Source: Zygnema cylindricum
Taxonomy: Eukaryota; Streptophyta; Zygnematophyceae; Zygnematales; Zygnemataceae
Reading direction: 5' to 3'
DNA: 60,000 nucleotides
NCBI GenBank assembly: GCA_037447655.1
Contig: JBBHKE010001241.1
Span: forward strand, 191,195 to 251,194
The position numbers and the translations under genes were made by a program. This document shows, in pieces, positions 10,227 to 21,021 of this stretch. Below the pieces are notes generated by a model. It searched no databases. It was given only the letters and a program-made list of their open reading frames with translations, and was not told where the DNA came from. Numbering within the stretch: position 1 is the first letter of the stretch; each line of letters starts with the position of its first letter.

Positions 10227-12359
10227 AGGAACAAGGATTCCCGGAAACCAGTCGGAAATTATGGGGGTAGGGAGCAGAAAAAACAGGTTGGCGAGTTCGA
10301 ACCAAGGGCTCCCAAAGGTTTATGTCATTTTTATAAGAAACCGGGGCACTATATGGCAGAGTGCACCAAGCTAACCGAGCTTTGGTTAAAGGAGGGGCAG
10401 ACCGGTGGTACCCCGAGAGGAAAGAAAAAGGCCCTTGTCACACAGGTACTTGAGGCGGAATCCGAGGACGAGGACGATGAGCTCCTTTTGGATGAGGAGT
10501 TGGAGGCGAAAACTGAGGTTGAAATTCCACGAAGGCAGAAATGTGCTTACGGTGGATTGAAAGGTGAAGCAGGCTGGATTATAGATTCAGGTGCCTCAAT
10601 GCACATGTGTAAGGATAGACACCTGTTCACTAAGATAAGAAAGATTCCCACCGTAGAGATAGAGTACGGGGATGGGAGGATAGTCACCATTACTCTTGTA
10701 GGATCGGTAGATCTTAAAGTGTTAGTAGAAGGAAAGACATCCATATTAACATTCTCCGATGTATTGTTTATTCCGGAGCTGAACAAAAACCTTATCTCTA
10801 CATCAGTATTAGATGATAAGGGTTTTTTCACTAGCACTAGGGAAGGAGTCTTTACTGCTAGTTTTGAGGAGGATGTCTATTTCATTGCTGAGAAAGGTAG
10901 CCATGGGATGTTTAGGCTGATCTTAAGTAATGAAACGAAGAAACTTTATTATGCTGGTGTTCATGATATTATGATGTGGCATAAGAGGCTTGGGCATGTG
11001 AATCTAGATAAGTTAAGAGAGATGAAAAAGATGGGAGTGGTGGAAGGGATTCAGTTCAGTGAGAGTGATGATATAAGTGATTGTAGTGGGTGTGCTCAAG
11101 GTAAAGCACACAGATTACCCTTTCCAAAAACAACCACCTATAAGGGAGAAAAACTTCTAGATCTAGTACACACAGATATTTGGGGACCGGCTAGAGTGCC
11201 CTCACCGGGGGGGAAGAGATTTATGATGACTATAACTGATGATTGGTCTCGGTATTCCCGAGTATATTTTTTGAAAAACAAGTCAGAGGCTGAGGACTGT
11301 TTTAGACAATATAAAGCATGGAGCGAAAAACTCCATGAAACTCCAATCAAGAGAGTAAGGAGTGACAATGGTGGAGAGTATACTTCTAACCAGTTTGAGG
11401 ATTTTTTGAGGGAAGATGGGGTTCAACACCAAAAGACAGTTCCAGAAAATCCGGAACAGAATGGGGTAGCTGAAAGGTTAAATAGAACACTAAGTGATAG
11501 TGCTAGAAGTATGTTGTCGGATAAGAAGATAGGAAAAAGGTTTTGGGCAGAAGCAATGAACTGTGCTAATTACCTCAAAAATAGAGTTTTTACTTCAACT
11601 ATAAAAGATCAAACACCTTATGAGAGATGGACAGGCCGGAAACCAGACTTATCTCATTTAAAGGTTTTTGGCAGTCAAGTATTCAGTCTAGATACTGATC
11701 GGTCCAATTGGAAGCTAGATCCTAAAGGAAAACCGGGATACTTATTAGGATATGATGAGGATGTTAAAGGATATAGAGTTTATGATCTAAAAAGAGAAGA
11801 TATAATCTTAGTAAAGCATCTAGTAGTTATGGATGAAAGAAAGTCTGTGGATCCCTTCAAATATACAAAGTCAGTAAAAATCAGATTTGAGTCAGAAAAT
11901 TCTGATGACTTTGAGCTTCCTAACTATCCAGGTTTTAGAGACGATGACATTCTTGCAGGAACAAATCAGACCGAAAAGGACTCGGCTGTGGAAACTCCAG
12001 TGACAACTCTACTCGGAGCCGAAGACGTGGTGGAAATTGATTCGGAATCAAGGGATAGGGTTGAAGCCGAGTTTGTTCGAAAGAATCCACGAGAACCATC
12101 TATTCCGGCCTCAGATTTTGAGGGGGGGAGGAGAAGTAGCAAAAGACTACAAGAAAAACAGGTTAATAACAAGGTAACTAAACTATCTCATCAAGATGAA
12201 CCTCAAACTTATCGAGAGGCGATGACTTGTCCAGAAAGAAACCGGTGGAAGACAGCCATCAATGAGGAGATGGCTTCAATCATGGCAGCCGATACTTGGG
12301 AGCTGGTGGACTGTCCACCTAACCGAAAACAATCGGTTGTAAGTGGGTTTTCAAACTAA
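10227..12359 (+). pseudogene. C2 zinc knuckle, protease, integrase and RT start (one frame)
   Basis: The frame continues from gag without shift. Visible parts are a zinc knuckle at 10323-10364 (CHFYKKPGHYMAEC, Tyr in place of the second Cys), the protease DSGAS at 10584-10598, and the integrase zinc-binding HHCC region (WHKRLGHVN ... CSGCAQGKAHRLPF, 10975-11130). The DDE core follows, with Asp at 11175, Asp at 11364 and Glu at 11472; the last two are 35 residues apart, as in active integrases. Next come the GKPGYLLGY block, the SIPASDFEGGRRSSKRLQ linker and the start of RT (WELVDCPPNRK). A one-base loss near 12328 shifts the frame, which ends at 12359. Confidence 0.9.
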
Positions 12360-13783
12360 AACTGAACCCAGATAACACAATCGAGCGCTACAAGGCCAGA
12401 TTAGTGGCAAAGGGATTTACACAAAAGGAAGGAATTGACTACGAGGAAACCTTTGCCCCGGTGGTCAGATTTCCCTCCGTCCGCATACTTCTCAGTTTAG
12501 CAGCGGCGGAAGACATGGAAGTGCACCAGATGGACATCAAAACAGCCTTTTTGCATGGAGAATTGGAAGAGGAGATCTTCATGCGACAACCCGAAGGGTT
12601 TGTGGAAGAAGGAGAGGAGAGTAAGGTATGCCGGCTGATTAAATCTCTTTATGGTTTGAAACAGGCGCCTCGACACTGGAATAAGAAGCTTGATGAGTTT
12701 CTTACCGGTCTAGGATATATTCGGATCAGCTCAGATCACTCAATTTATGTTTTCGAAGATGAGGAAGGTTTTATATTTATTGCAATTTATGTTGATGATT
12801 TGCTTGTTTTAAGTAAATCAATGGAAAAAATTAATAAACTGAAAACCGATCTTAAGGGGAGATTTGAAATGAAGGATATGGGGGAAGCAAAATATATTTT
12901 GGGAATTCAAGTAGAGAGAGACCGAAAAAGAAAAATTATAAGATTGACTCAAAAGTAAGCAATAGGGAACATGCTTGAAAAATTTCAAATGGATAAAGCT
13001 AATAGTTGTACAACTCCAATGGAATTGAAGAAGGGAAGTGAGGGGAGTGAGGAAGAAAGAGTCATAGTCTTAGACGAGGAATTATCTCCTGATGAACAGA
13101 AGTTCATGCAGACTATTCCTTACAGGCAAGTAGTGGGAAGTCTAATCTATTTTATGAATTATACCCGGCCGGATTTACCTGCAGCTGTAGGAGTGCTGAG
13201 TAGAAGTCTAAATGCTCCCACTAAGAAGGATTGGGAGGCAGCTAAGAGAGTCCTTAGATACTTGGTAGGAACTAGAGATCTATGGTTGCATTTGGGTGGG
13301 GAGAATACTGACATCACTACTTGGAGTGATGCCAGTTATGGTGATGCTCCGATGAGGAGATGCACTTCTGGATATGTATTATATGTGGGTGATGGGGCTT
13401 GCTGTTAGAGTAGCAAACAGCAAAAGGTTATTGCTCAGTCCACCATGGAGGCTGAGTATATGGCCTCTTGCTCTGCTGTAAAAGAATTGATGTGGGTCAA
13501 GTCTTTGCTTGGTGAGCTTGGTCACCTTAAGAGTGGTGTGCAGAAAATATTTTGTGATAATCAGGCAGCAATCGCTATTTCTGCCAATCCTAAACACCAT
13601 TTTAAAGCCAAACACATGGACATCAGACTCAGCTTTGTTAGAGAGAAAGTAGAAAACAAAATAATCAGTTTAGAGTACAGACCAGATATTGAGATGGTAG
13701 CAGATATGATGACCAAACCTATGCCTTCCCCTAAGCTAATTTTTTGCAGGGAGAAGTGTGGTCTGAAATTGAAGATTGACTAG
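12360..13783 (+). pseudogene. C2 reverse transcriptase and RNase H (two nonsense codons)
   Basis: After the frameshift the RT goes on in the next frame: VAKGFTQKEGIDYEETFAP, HQMDIKTAFLHGELEEEI, SLYGLKQAPRHWNKKL and the catalytic YVDD at 12788-12799. A TAA at 12956 stands where C3 has GAA, and a TAG at 13406 stands where C3 has TGG. RNase H motifs follow: WSDASYGD, STMEAEYMA, CDNQAAIAI, KHMDIRLSFVREK, DMMTKP. The natural end is the stop at 13781-13783, just before the polypurine tract. Confidence 0.9.
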
Positions 13784-13796
13784 AAAATAAGGGGAG
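13782..13796 (+). other. C2 polypurine tract
   Basis: The purine-rich AGAAAATAAGGGGAG directly precedes the 3' LTR. It is the expected primer for plus-strand DNA synthesis. C3 has the same tract at 33747-33762 on the minus strand. Confidence 0.8.
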
Positions 13797-14845
13797 TGTA
13801 GAAACTAATGGTTTTATTAGTATTTTCTAGGTCTGAAAAGAAATATAGAAGTCGAGGCAGTCTATCTCTAACTTCTCTCTCCAACTCTCAAACTTGTCGC
13901 AGTCACTGAGAAATTGGAGAGGAAGCTAGAGCCATGGCTACCTTGGCTATCCTGAGGTTTACGGGAAATTTATATTAGGGTTTATTTATTTAAGTAAAAT
14001 TAATGTGCCGGCGGTAGGAATTGATCCTTGTACCTACCGGCCGGCAGACAGGAAATAGCCGGTAGCCTTAGCCGTTAAGTCTAGGTGTCATGATACGTAG
14101 TATATAGTTTGATAGTTATTTAAATATGTATACGTGCGAAAATCCATTTAACTGCAATGAATTACAGGATACATAGATCCAGTAATATATAATGTACGAC
14201 TTACGGTACGGACACAAATCAGTACCGCGCATTTGTTTCGTAAATGAAACAAATACCGCGCATGTATTTATTACGGCTACGATTAAAGCCGAATTTAATC
14301 GGACGGCCGGGATTAGCGCCGAGATCGCGGAGGAAGATTTCGGCGGTTTGTGGCCATCGCCACATCGGATGACGCGTGGCAAAATTCCGTTGGATTGTGG
14401 AATCTCCGGAGATTATGGCACCGAATCCGGATTTGACATGTGTCGATATTTTGGCCATGTCGTACAATGTCCGTACATAAAGTACACCGGCAGCTGTACT
14501 TTTACGTACGGAACTCAATTCTGATTGGTTCCGTACATCAGTAGATAGAGTCTGTGAGAGAGATAGGACTTAGAAAAATTAGAAGATAGGACCCCCTCTC
14601 CAAGAGAGCTTCTGTACAAAAGGTCAACTTTGACCCTCCATAACTAACTGCTCAGGGGAGCAAATTCAGAGATTCTTTTTGCTATCGACTCAGGGGAGTC
14701 TTCTCTTCAGAGGGGTGAAGTTGGTCAGAGTTTTTGTCTGCCAGGGTGGCAGTTATTTTTGCTTAAACACAAAGGGGTCAGGATTATCCTAGAGGCTTCT
14801 TGGAAGCTGTCCACTCTGAGGACTTATGGAGGTCTCAGAGTTTTA
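13797..14845 (+). repeat. C2 3' LTR
   Basis: It is the same length as the 5' LTR. The terminal CA has become TA. It is followed by the target duplication TTTAT. Confidence 0.95.
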
Positions 14846-14850
14846 TTTAT

Positions 14851-15094
14851 AACCAACAAATTGTTTTTCCTAAGGTGTATGTGTTGTATGCGGAAACCAC
14901 TTCTCAATACTCATATAAGTCCTAGTTTACACTTTGAATCCTCGATACATCATTTTTTTGCTAGTTTACTTTTTAATCTGGATATTAGACAGAACCAATC
15001 GAAGCAATAATCAAAGACGTGATGATGGAAATCTTGACAAGAAATCGACATCGTCCATTTTTGGTTGAACGGTTTGGACATTCTGAAAGTGGAA
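14851..15094. other. Flank of C2, no gene seen
   Basis: The first part aligns with about 7590-7640, showing that it is the other half of the repeat into which C2 inserted. I see nothing else recognisable. Confidence 0.5.
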
Positions 15095-16060
15095 CTAGTT
15101 GTTAACTTAGGACAATCACTCTAGCTCATCGTTGCCAGCTAGAGTATTCACGTCCCAAATATACACCGCAGGCGTGGACCTTAGAGAATCAATGTGGTAG
15201 ATCAAAGGAGGAAGAAGGCATAGATTGATAGATTAAAAGATAAAAGTTTAGACAACTGTGATTTCGATTAATAAAATAGGACCACAAAGACCGTTTGTTC
15301 CTCTGAATTGTCATCCAAAAAGCTAATCCTATCTATCTATGTACAAAAGACTAAAAAAAAATGTCATGTTTGAATTTTATAAAAGCTAATGTGTGTGAGA
15401 TATATCCTTCTCTAATGCCTTCATGCAATTTATATCTCTATGTGCTTCACATTGTTGTGAAATGACTATTTTGAGTGGTCTTATCACATGATGCCACGTG
15501 TCAACATTCGGCCATAAACAACCTCATTTCTTTTGTCACTTTCCTTTACAGTTTGTCACGGAATTGTTCGTTTGATTAATCACGAGCATAGTTGTTCAAA
15601 TCGCGCTATTTTTCGTTTTTTTTCCGATTTTTACGTATTATTCATGACTTTCGAAAAAATAGGAAAAAAACGCGATGTACTTTTTGTCCGGTAAACTGAA
15701 TGGACAATTTACAGAAACTGTATGGTATTTTACGGTAATGTACAGAATTGGATGAAAATATAAGTTGCACGTATTAGTACATTATGTCTGGTAAACTTAA
15801 CATAAATTATACGGAAAATGTACGGACCATTACGAAAAGAGGCGGGAATTGTACGGAAAATGTACAAACTGCGGTACGTGTACAATTCATTTTTTTCACA
15901 TGTACGAAATAGTATGAAATCACAATCATTAACGATTTTTTCAAACCGACCTCTCCGATTTCTACGTATTATTCGCGCGCTTAAATCGTGCGTAAAATAC
16001 GATTTGAACAACTATGACCGCGAGTGACTCCATGACGTCACATAAGTAAATAGAGTAAGG
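15095..16060. repeat. Dispersed repeat RA, copy 1, split by a MITE
   Basis: From TTAACTTAGGACAATCACTCTAGC on, the sequence aligns with 21660-22275 over roughly 500 bases, including the blocks GAGAATCA..., CTATCTATCTATGTACAAAA, ATCCTTCTCTAATGCC and TATTTTGAGTGGT. The alignment is broken only by the MITE at 15587-16016. No coding potential was recognised. Confidence 0.75.
15587..16016. mobile_element. hAT-like MITE, 430 bp
   Basis: The ends are perfect 17-bp inverted repeats, CATAGTTGTTCAAATCG and its complement. The flanking octamers ATCACGAG and ACCGCGAG match at six of eight positions (two transitions), consistent with an aged 8-bp hAT target duplication. The paralog near 22225 lacks the insertion. 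No transposase frame is present, so it would depend on an autonomous relative. Confidence 0.8.
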
Positions 16061-16261
16061 GTAATTTTGCATGTGTTAAAGTTACAGTTATTTTCTATCG
16101 TTTTCCTCCATAACTTACAAAAAAACGTGAAACTCCGCAGCCGTACCAACAAATTGAAATTACCACCGTGCAAGTTGCGTCACCTTTAAACTTTATATTA
16201 GTTTGTCGTCTAGCGCGTTTCGACCCAATTTCACGTCCCTTCAGCTCATTTTCAAACTTTA

Positions 16262-16285
16262 TAAAATCACCTTGCGAGGTGATTT
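16262..16285. repeat. Short hairpin
   Basis: AAAATCACCT and AGGTGATTTT are perfectly complementary across a four-base loop. It lies in otherwise featureless sequence, and its role is unknown. Confidence 0.5.
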
Positions 16286-16299
16286 TAAATATAGTTACA

Positions 16300-17700
16300 T
16301 GACGTGAGCGAATAGGCAGATGCTGTCGCACGTGTCGAAAGTTTTTGACAATTTTTGTGCGCTGAGTACCAAAAAAAAATACCACTGCACGTTTCCAGCA
16401 TGTGCGTGACTTTTTTCCGTGCGCTTTTTTCCGTACGAGGCCGTGGAGGGGGTTTCGACCAACGGACGCCATTTCGCAAAAGCGAAGTCCATGAAAGCGC
16501 CTCTTTCTCTCTCCCCCTCCCAATAACGCGTCTACCTCACAATTCTTGCAATGAAAAAAGGCAAGATCAAATTAAAGGTCTGTGGGGGGTATTTCTTTGG
16601 CTGTCTTTTAACTTATTTTGATGGCAAGTAGAGTGATAACGAACGAAAAAACAAAATCGGGAAACCATGGCTGAATGTTTTGGAATTTGTGACGTCGACG
16701 CTATCATAAGTACGCGTGACGTCAAAATGGCACAAACCCTAAACATCTACAATGTCACAAGTAGATAGATGTCTACAACCGTCTCTATTTTGTGAACGTC
16801 ATCAATTGTCGCGAGTTACGTCGGATCGATGTTGTTCTGCTTGATGGTGCCCGTCGCATCTTCGGTGATATTGTTTTGGCGAACCCTACTTCAACTACAA
16901 TTGTTGGTCAAGCGGCTGACATGTTGGGGTGGCGGCTCGTGATGCCGCTAAGGCGAAGGAGCGTGATTAAGCCCACCGGGACCCTATGGATGACTTTATT
17001 CCGATGGCGTTCGAGATCTTTGGTTGTCTTGGTGTTGCAATGGACGAGTTTCTTCGTACTTGCGCTCGACGTGCTTTCGAGCGCCGAGGACCAGGGAGCC
17101 CTCCTCCTTCGGTCCTTACTTCTTTTTACTGTCAACGCTTATATGTGGCTTTACAATGAGCGCAAGCTTCTATTATCCTCCGATCCGCTGTTGCAGCTAT
17201 CGATCGTCGCCGGGTTCCGGAACTCCCTCAACGTCCTCCCCCGGGATGGGGGGACTTACGGGGTTGCTTTTCGTTGTTATTTAATTAGGTTGGGGTAGGG
17301 GTTGTAGTTCTGGCTTTTGTCATTTGTCGTGCTTTTCATTTTGAGTTTGGGTGCTTTTATTTTCCTGGTTGTTGTTTTCTTTTTGTTTTTATTTTTGTTG
17401 TGCTGTTATTTTATTCCCCTGCTGGTAGTTTTTCAGTTTCGGCCATGCCACCCCTTTTGTACCCCCGGACTTAGATGGTTTACCATCGTGCATTTTAATA
17501 TATCCTGCGTGATTATCTACAATCGTCACAAATTACACCCACGTCTACATCCGTCACAATCTAAAGTCACGATTTCATTTCTTTACATACGAATGCTCTG
17601 AAAGTTGTACGGAGAATCTTCGCTAAAAAACAAAGTAACAAGACTAAGTTTCGGTTACATGCGAAATCACCCTAAGTTTATCCATACTGGAGGTATCGCC
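16300..17700. repeat. Dispersed repeat RB, copy 1, holding a LINE fragment
   Basis: The blocks AAATCGGGAAACCATGGC, AACCCTAAACATCTACAA and GTCTACAACCGTC (16660-16790), and the block around 17590-17690, align in order with 24780-24910 and 25020-25110. The middle part, about 16800-17500, has no counterpart there and corresponds to the LINE remnant. Confidence 0.55.
16792..17289 (+). pseudogene. LINE retrotransposon ORF2 C-terminal remnant
   Basis: Joined over one frameshift near 16930, the plus strand reads RRIDVVLLDGARRIFGDIVLANPT, then DDFIPMAFEIFGCLGVAMDEFL and RTCARRAFERRGP. This resembles the region after the RT domain in plant and algal LINE-type elements (a D-R-x-x-D-V-V-x-A-D-P-T block, then F-x-P-x-A-F-E-x-F-G). 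A TGA at 17157 interrupts it. The RT itself is absent, as expected for a 5'-truncated LINE copy. The assignment rests on remembered family patterns, without a database search. Confidence 0.45.
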
Positions 17701-18182
17701 CCGGATCACAAAAACAAACACTCAAACTCGATGTCGTGGCGATACTTATCGTATGATCTCGTCGTACTAAAATTGTTTCGTTACCGTCGCACTCTCGCGT
17801 ACGGTCGATTCTCAAAAGAAAATTACTCTTTACCGTACACGTGGCTCGATCTTGAATTGGCCAACTCAATAATGTCGAAGATTTTCAAAATCACTTGAAG
17901 TTTCAAATTGTGGGGTCAAGTGTGGTTCCGCGAATCGTACAATTTCTGCATTCCTTGATTCGCGCGCCTGTCAATTGATTACGTCCATCGATTGGTGCAG
18001 CAATTTGCGACCCATTCGGATCTCTGCAAGTCGTCGTAGGACTCTGGTGGAGTCGTTTGGATGCCACCTGTATTTGTGGCCGTCGGATTCTTGCTTCTGC
18101 GGCGACGATGCACTTTTGTGAATTTCCAATGTGCGACGTCTGCCTCGTTTCGCACCTTCGTCGCTCCTTCAGATTTGTACCT

Positions 18183-18248
18183 GCACTGTACTGTCGCCTC
18201 TGTATGAAGTGAGACGCACTGTTCTGTCGCCTCTGTATGAAGTGAGAC
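18183..18248. repeat. 33-bp tandem duplication
   Basis: Two adjacent 33-bp copies (starting GCACTGTACTGTCGCC and GCACTGTTCTGTCGCC) differ at one base. This is a recent replication-slippage type event. Confidence 0.85.
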
Positions 18249-20065
18249 TTTCAGATGCGTTATCCCTCTAACTGTCGAAATTAGGTTTGACGTCTCCTCA
18301 CTCCTCGCCTGTCATCTTCACTTCCATCTTCCCTTGACTCGCGCAGTTAGACATTGACTCTTGGTAGGATGTACTTAACCTTCTCTCTCTGCACCTCCCT
18401 TCACTGATGAAGATCCCCTGCATGGATTGCTCTCTTACTGGTAGTCCCTCCTTGACTTTTGGAACTCCTGCATTTTTCACTTCACCATGGCTTCCGCTGC
18501 AATCTTCACGTTGGAGGCGCTGTTCGACGGTGATTTGAGGCGTCTGCCGGCAATCTGCTGTGCATCTTGAGGTAAGACTCTTTTCGTCACTCCTTTGTTG
18601 CAAAATTCTCCTTTATGTTTCCAATTTCCTCTTCTTTCTCAACTTTTTGTTTACGCGAGCAATCATGTTCTCTCATTGTTGCTGCAATCTTTGATGAGCT
18701 GTCCCTCACCTCTCCATTTGATATCTGCTTGTCCTTAGACGTAAAGCGTGATTTCTAAATTCTTATTGTTTCCTTGTTCTCCATCACGTCTTCCGTTGCC
18801 CTTTGCAGAATTTTCCCTTTCGGAAGTGTAGTCGCCTGGACTTTTGTGATCTCCACGTTTGGAATGGAGACGATCTTGGAGCATTCGTTTCCCTGGAATC
18901 CTGTGAGTTTCACTTAAACCCTGTCTGATGCTCTTTGATTTGCTTTGATTTGCATTCCGATTTTTTCAATGCCTCTTTGTGCTCATTTCTAATCTGTGTG
19001 ATCTCTCCCTTTCCCTTGGACTGCTTTACTGATGGTTCAATATCGGAGAATTTTCTTGGCGGTTTGGGATTATTGGTGATGACTTCTTCTGAATCTTCTC
19101 CCACTTTCCTTGGACTCCCGAGTGTTATTTAGTAGGTTTCGTGTCTTTTGGGTTGGGATCTCTATGGGTTAGTGTTTCTGAGCTATTTTCAATTTGTGAA
19201 TTTGTCGTGTCTTGCTTTGCGTTCACGTCTTTTTGAATTACTTTCTCATCTGTGTCATCATGTGCAAATGTTTTGCTTGATGCCTAATTTTTGGAGTTGC
19301 GTCTTATTTTTTCGGTGTTACTGTTGCTTGTTATGCTTGCGCTTGTGACCTGTCCTTTATTTGTCTCACTTTTGGGCTGTTTGTTTACTTAGTCCTGTTT
19401 CTTGTCGATGTTTCAGGCTTGCAAAATCTGATTTGATTGAAGGCTTTAATTTTGTTTAATCTTGTGGAAACGGAAATGGTGGAGCGTCGCGCTCTTTTTT
19501 CTGCTGGAGCCGTTTGTTGCCTGTCACTTGATGCGATGCCACCTGATCATTAGAATGTCACGTGATGCCACTTATTATTAGAATTGGCCTTTTGTAGTAA
19601 GTTTCGTTTCCTCACCTTGATTTTCTTCCTACTGTTGCACTTATCATCACTCTCTTTAATGAGTGAAAGCCTTTGGTAATCTCTTATGAGCTCAAGTGTC
19701 TCGGTTTTGCTATTTTGATGATATGAAACCAACCTCAGCCAAATTGTTTTTGTGGTCATACTTTTTTGTTGTCATGCCGGGTGTGATCCTCTAAGTGGTC
19801 GGTGATGCTGAGTTCTTTGTCATTGCTTGACTGCAGTCTCCTCATCTTCACCCCCCTAACCTGATTGAAGCCATCGTCGCTTGCAATTCTCTTGTTGCGG
19901 ATGAGTTCCACATTTGCAACTTCTCAGTTGCGATCCGCACATCTCTGTTGGTAAGCCTTGCACATTTTCGTGATAAGCCTTTGCGCGCGTATTTGTGACG
20001 AACGCCTTTTTGCCTTTTTGCTTTTGGTGAGTCCTTTGCTTCTTTTGGTGAGTACTACTGTATGC

Positions 20066-20181
20066 CATTCTTGTTGTTGATATTTGATCTGTTATGTTTC
20101 TTGCATACCTCGTCCTGTTTTAACATTCTCGTTGTTGATATTTGATCTGTTATGCTTCTTGTATTCTAGTCCTGTTTCTTG
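20066..20181. repeat. 58-bp imperfect tandem duplication
   Basis: The block CATTCTTGTTGTTGATATTT recurs 58 bases later with several substitutions. It runs directly into the 17-bp array. Confidence 0.7.
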
Positions 20182-20240
20182 CACAAGAATGTTTCTTGCA
20201 CAAGAATGTTTCTTGCACAAGAATGTTTCTTGCACAAAAT
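20174..20240. repeat. 17-bp tandem repeat, about four copies
   Basis: The unit GTTTCTTGCACAAGAAT is perfectly repeated three times and partly a fourth time. Each unit contains TTCTTG and CAAGAA, an inverted repeat with a two-base spacer. Confidence 0.9.
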
Positions 20241-20939
20241 GTCACAGAAGTTGCTATTTCTGGTTTAATTACGGGCTTTGTCTATCTCTCCCTATCTCTC
20301 CCTTCTCTCTTCCTTTCTTGCTGTTGGAGATATCTCCCGTGTCTCACTTTCTCTTTTTGTTTGCAACTCCTCTTCTTGCGGTTGCAAACAGAAAGGTGGA
20401 GTTCATTTCCCATGTCACTCAATATCGCTTCTGGTCAAGACCTCTGATGTTGCTTCGGTCGCCTCACTCAACTATGCCAACGCCGCCTCGGTCACCCCCT
20501 CCTCCAGCCAGATCTTTAATTAATGCATCCTTAATTAATGCAGTAAGTGTGATTGCAGACTGAGCTGTTGGGAATTGTTGATGTGTGTGGGTGGTTAATG
20601 GTGTGATGGGCTTCTTAGCCCTAAAAGAGATGATCGAGGAATTGTGCTCGTCTTTCATTCTTGCAGAAAATAATTATTTAAAGTTGACTAATGTTTGTGA
20701 ATTAGAAAGCTTAGAATCTTCCTGTGGCCCTTTTTATGCTCTTCCCTCACACAATCATACTTGCTTGCCCCCTGTCGTCTCTTGTGACCATGTCACCTGT
20801 GTGATTTAGTCATCATTGGCTTTGTCGAGCAGCAAATGGTTCTATCGTTGTATCTTTGTGCCTAATTCTATTGCAAGCATGTTTTGATCTTCTGTTTTGT
20901 TTAGATCTCTCCCAAACACATTCTGATCTTCTGTTTTGT

Positions 20940-21005
20940 TTGCGACATCGATTGTTTGTTGCCGATGTTTTGTTTTGTGACATCGATTGTTTGTTGTCGA
21001 TGTAG
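20940..21005. repeat. Short direct repeat
   Basis: The block GCGACATCGATTGTTTGTTG and its near-copy GTGACATCGATTGTTTGTTG, each followed by CGATGT, are about 40 bases apart. The preceding GATCTTCTGTTTTGTTT is also doubled (from 20887). Confidence 0.7.
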
Positions 21006-21021
21006 CATTTGCAGGAATCCA

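Larger units (their letters stand above)
8397..14845 (+). mobile_element. Copia-type LTR retrotransposon C2 (family I), full length, 6449 bp
   Basis: Two LTRs of 1049 bp without indels flank an internal region with PBS, gag, PR, IN, RT, RNase H and a polypurine tract. The target duplication is TTTAT (8392-8396 and 14846-14850). By eye the LTRs differ at about 11 sites (about 1%), so the insertion is recent on an evolutionary scale. The internal region nevertheless has three nonsense codons and one frameshift, so this copy cannot make its polyprotein. Confidence 0.95.
17900..20800. other. T-rich single-copy-looking stretch, no gene identified
   Basis: Frames here are short and carry no motif I know. 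Possible splice donors (GAGGTAAGAC near 18570, CTGTGAGTTT near 18902) and pyrimidine-rich tracts before AG could belong to untranslated exons or introns of a host gene, but I cannot define an exon. Several small tandem duplications occur and are listed separately. Confidence 0.4.

Noticed and set aside
18298-18603. 101-codon minus-strand frame in the T-rich region
   Set aside because: No motif, no upstream context and low-complexity surroundings; it cannot be distinguished from chance.
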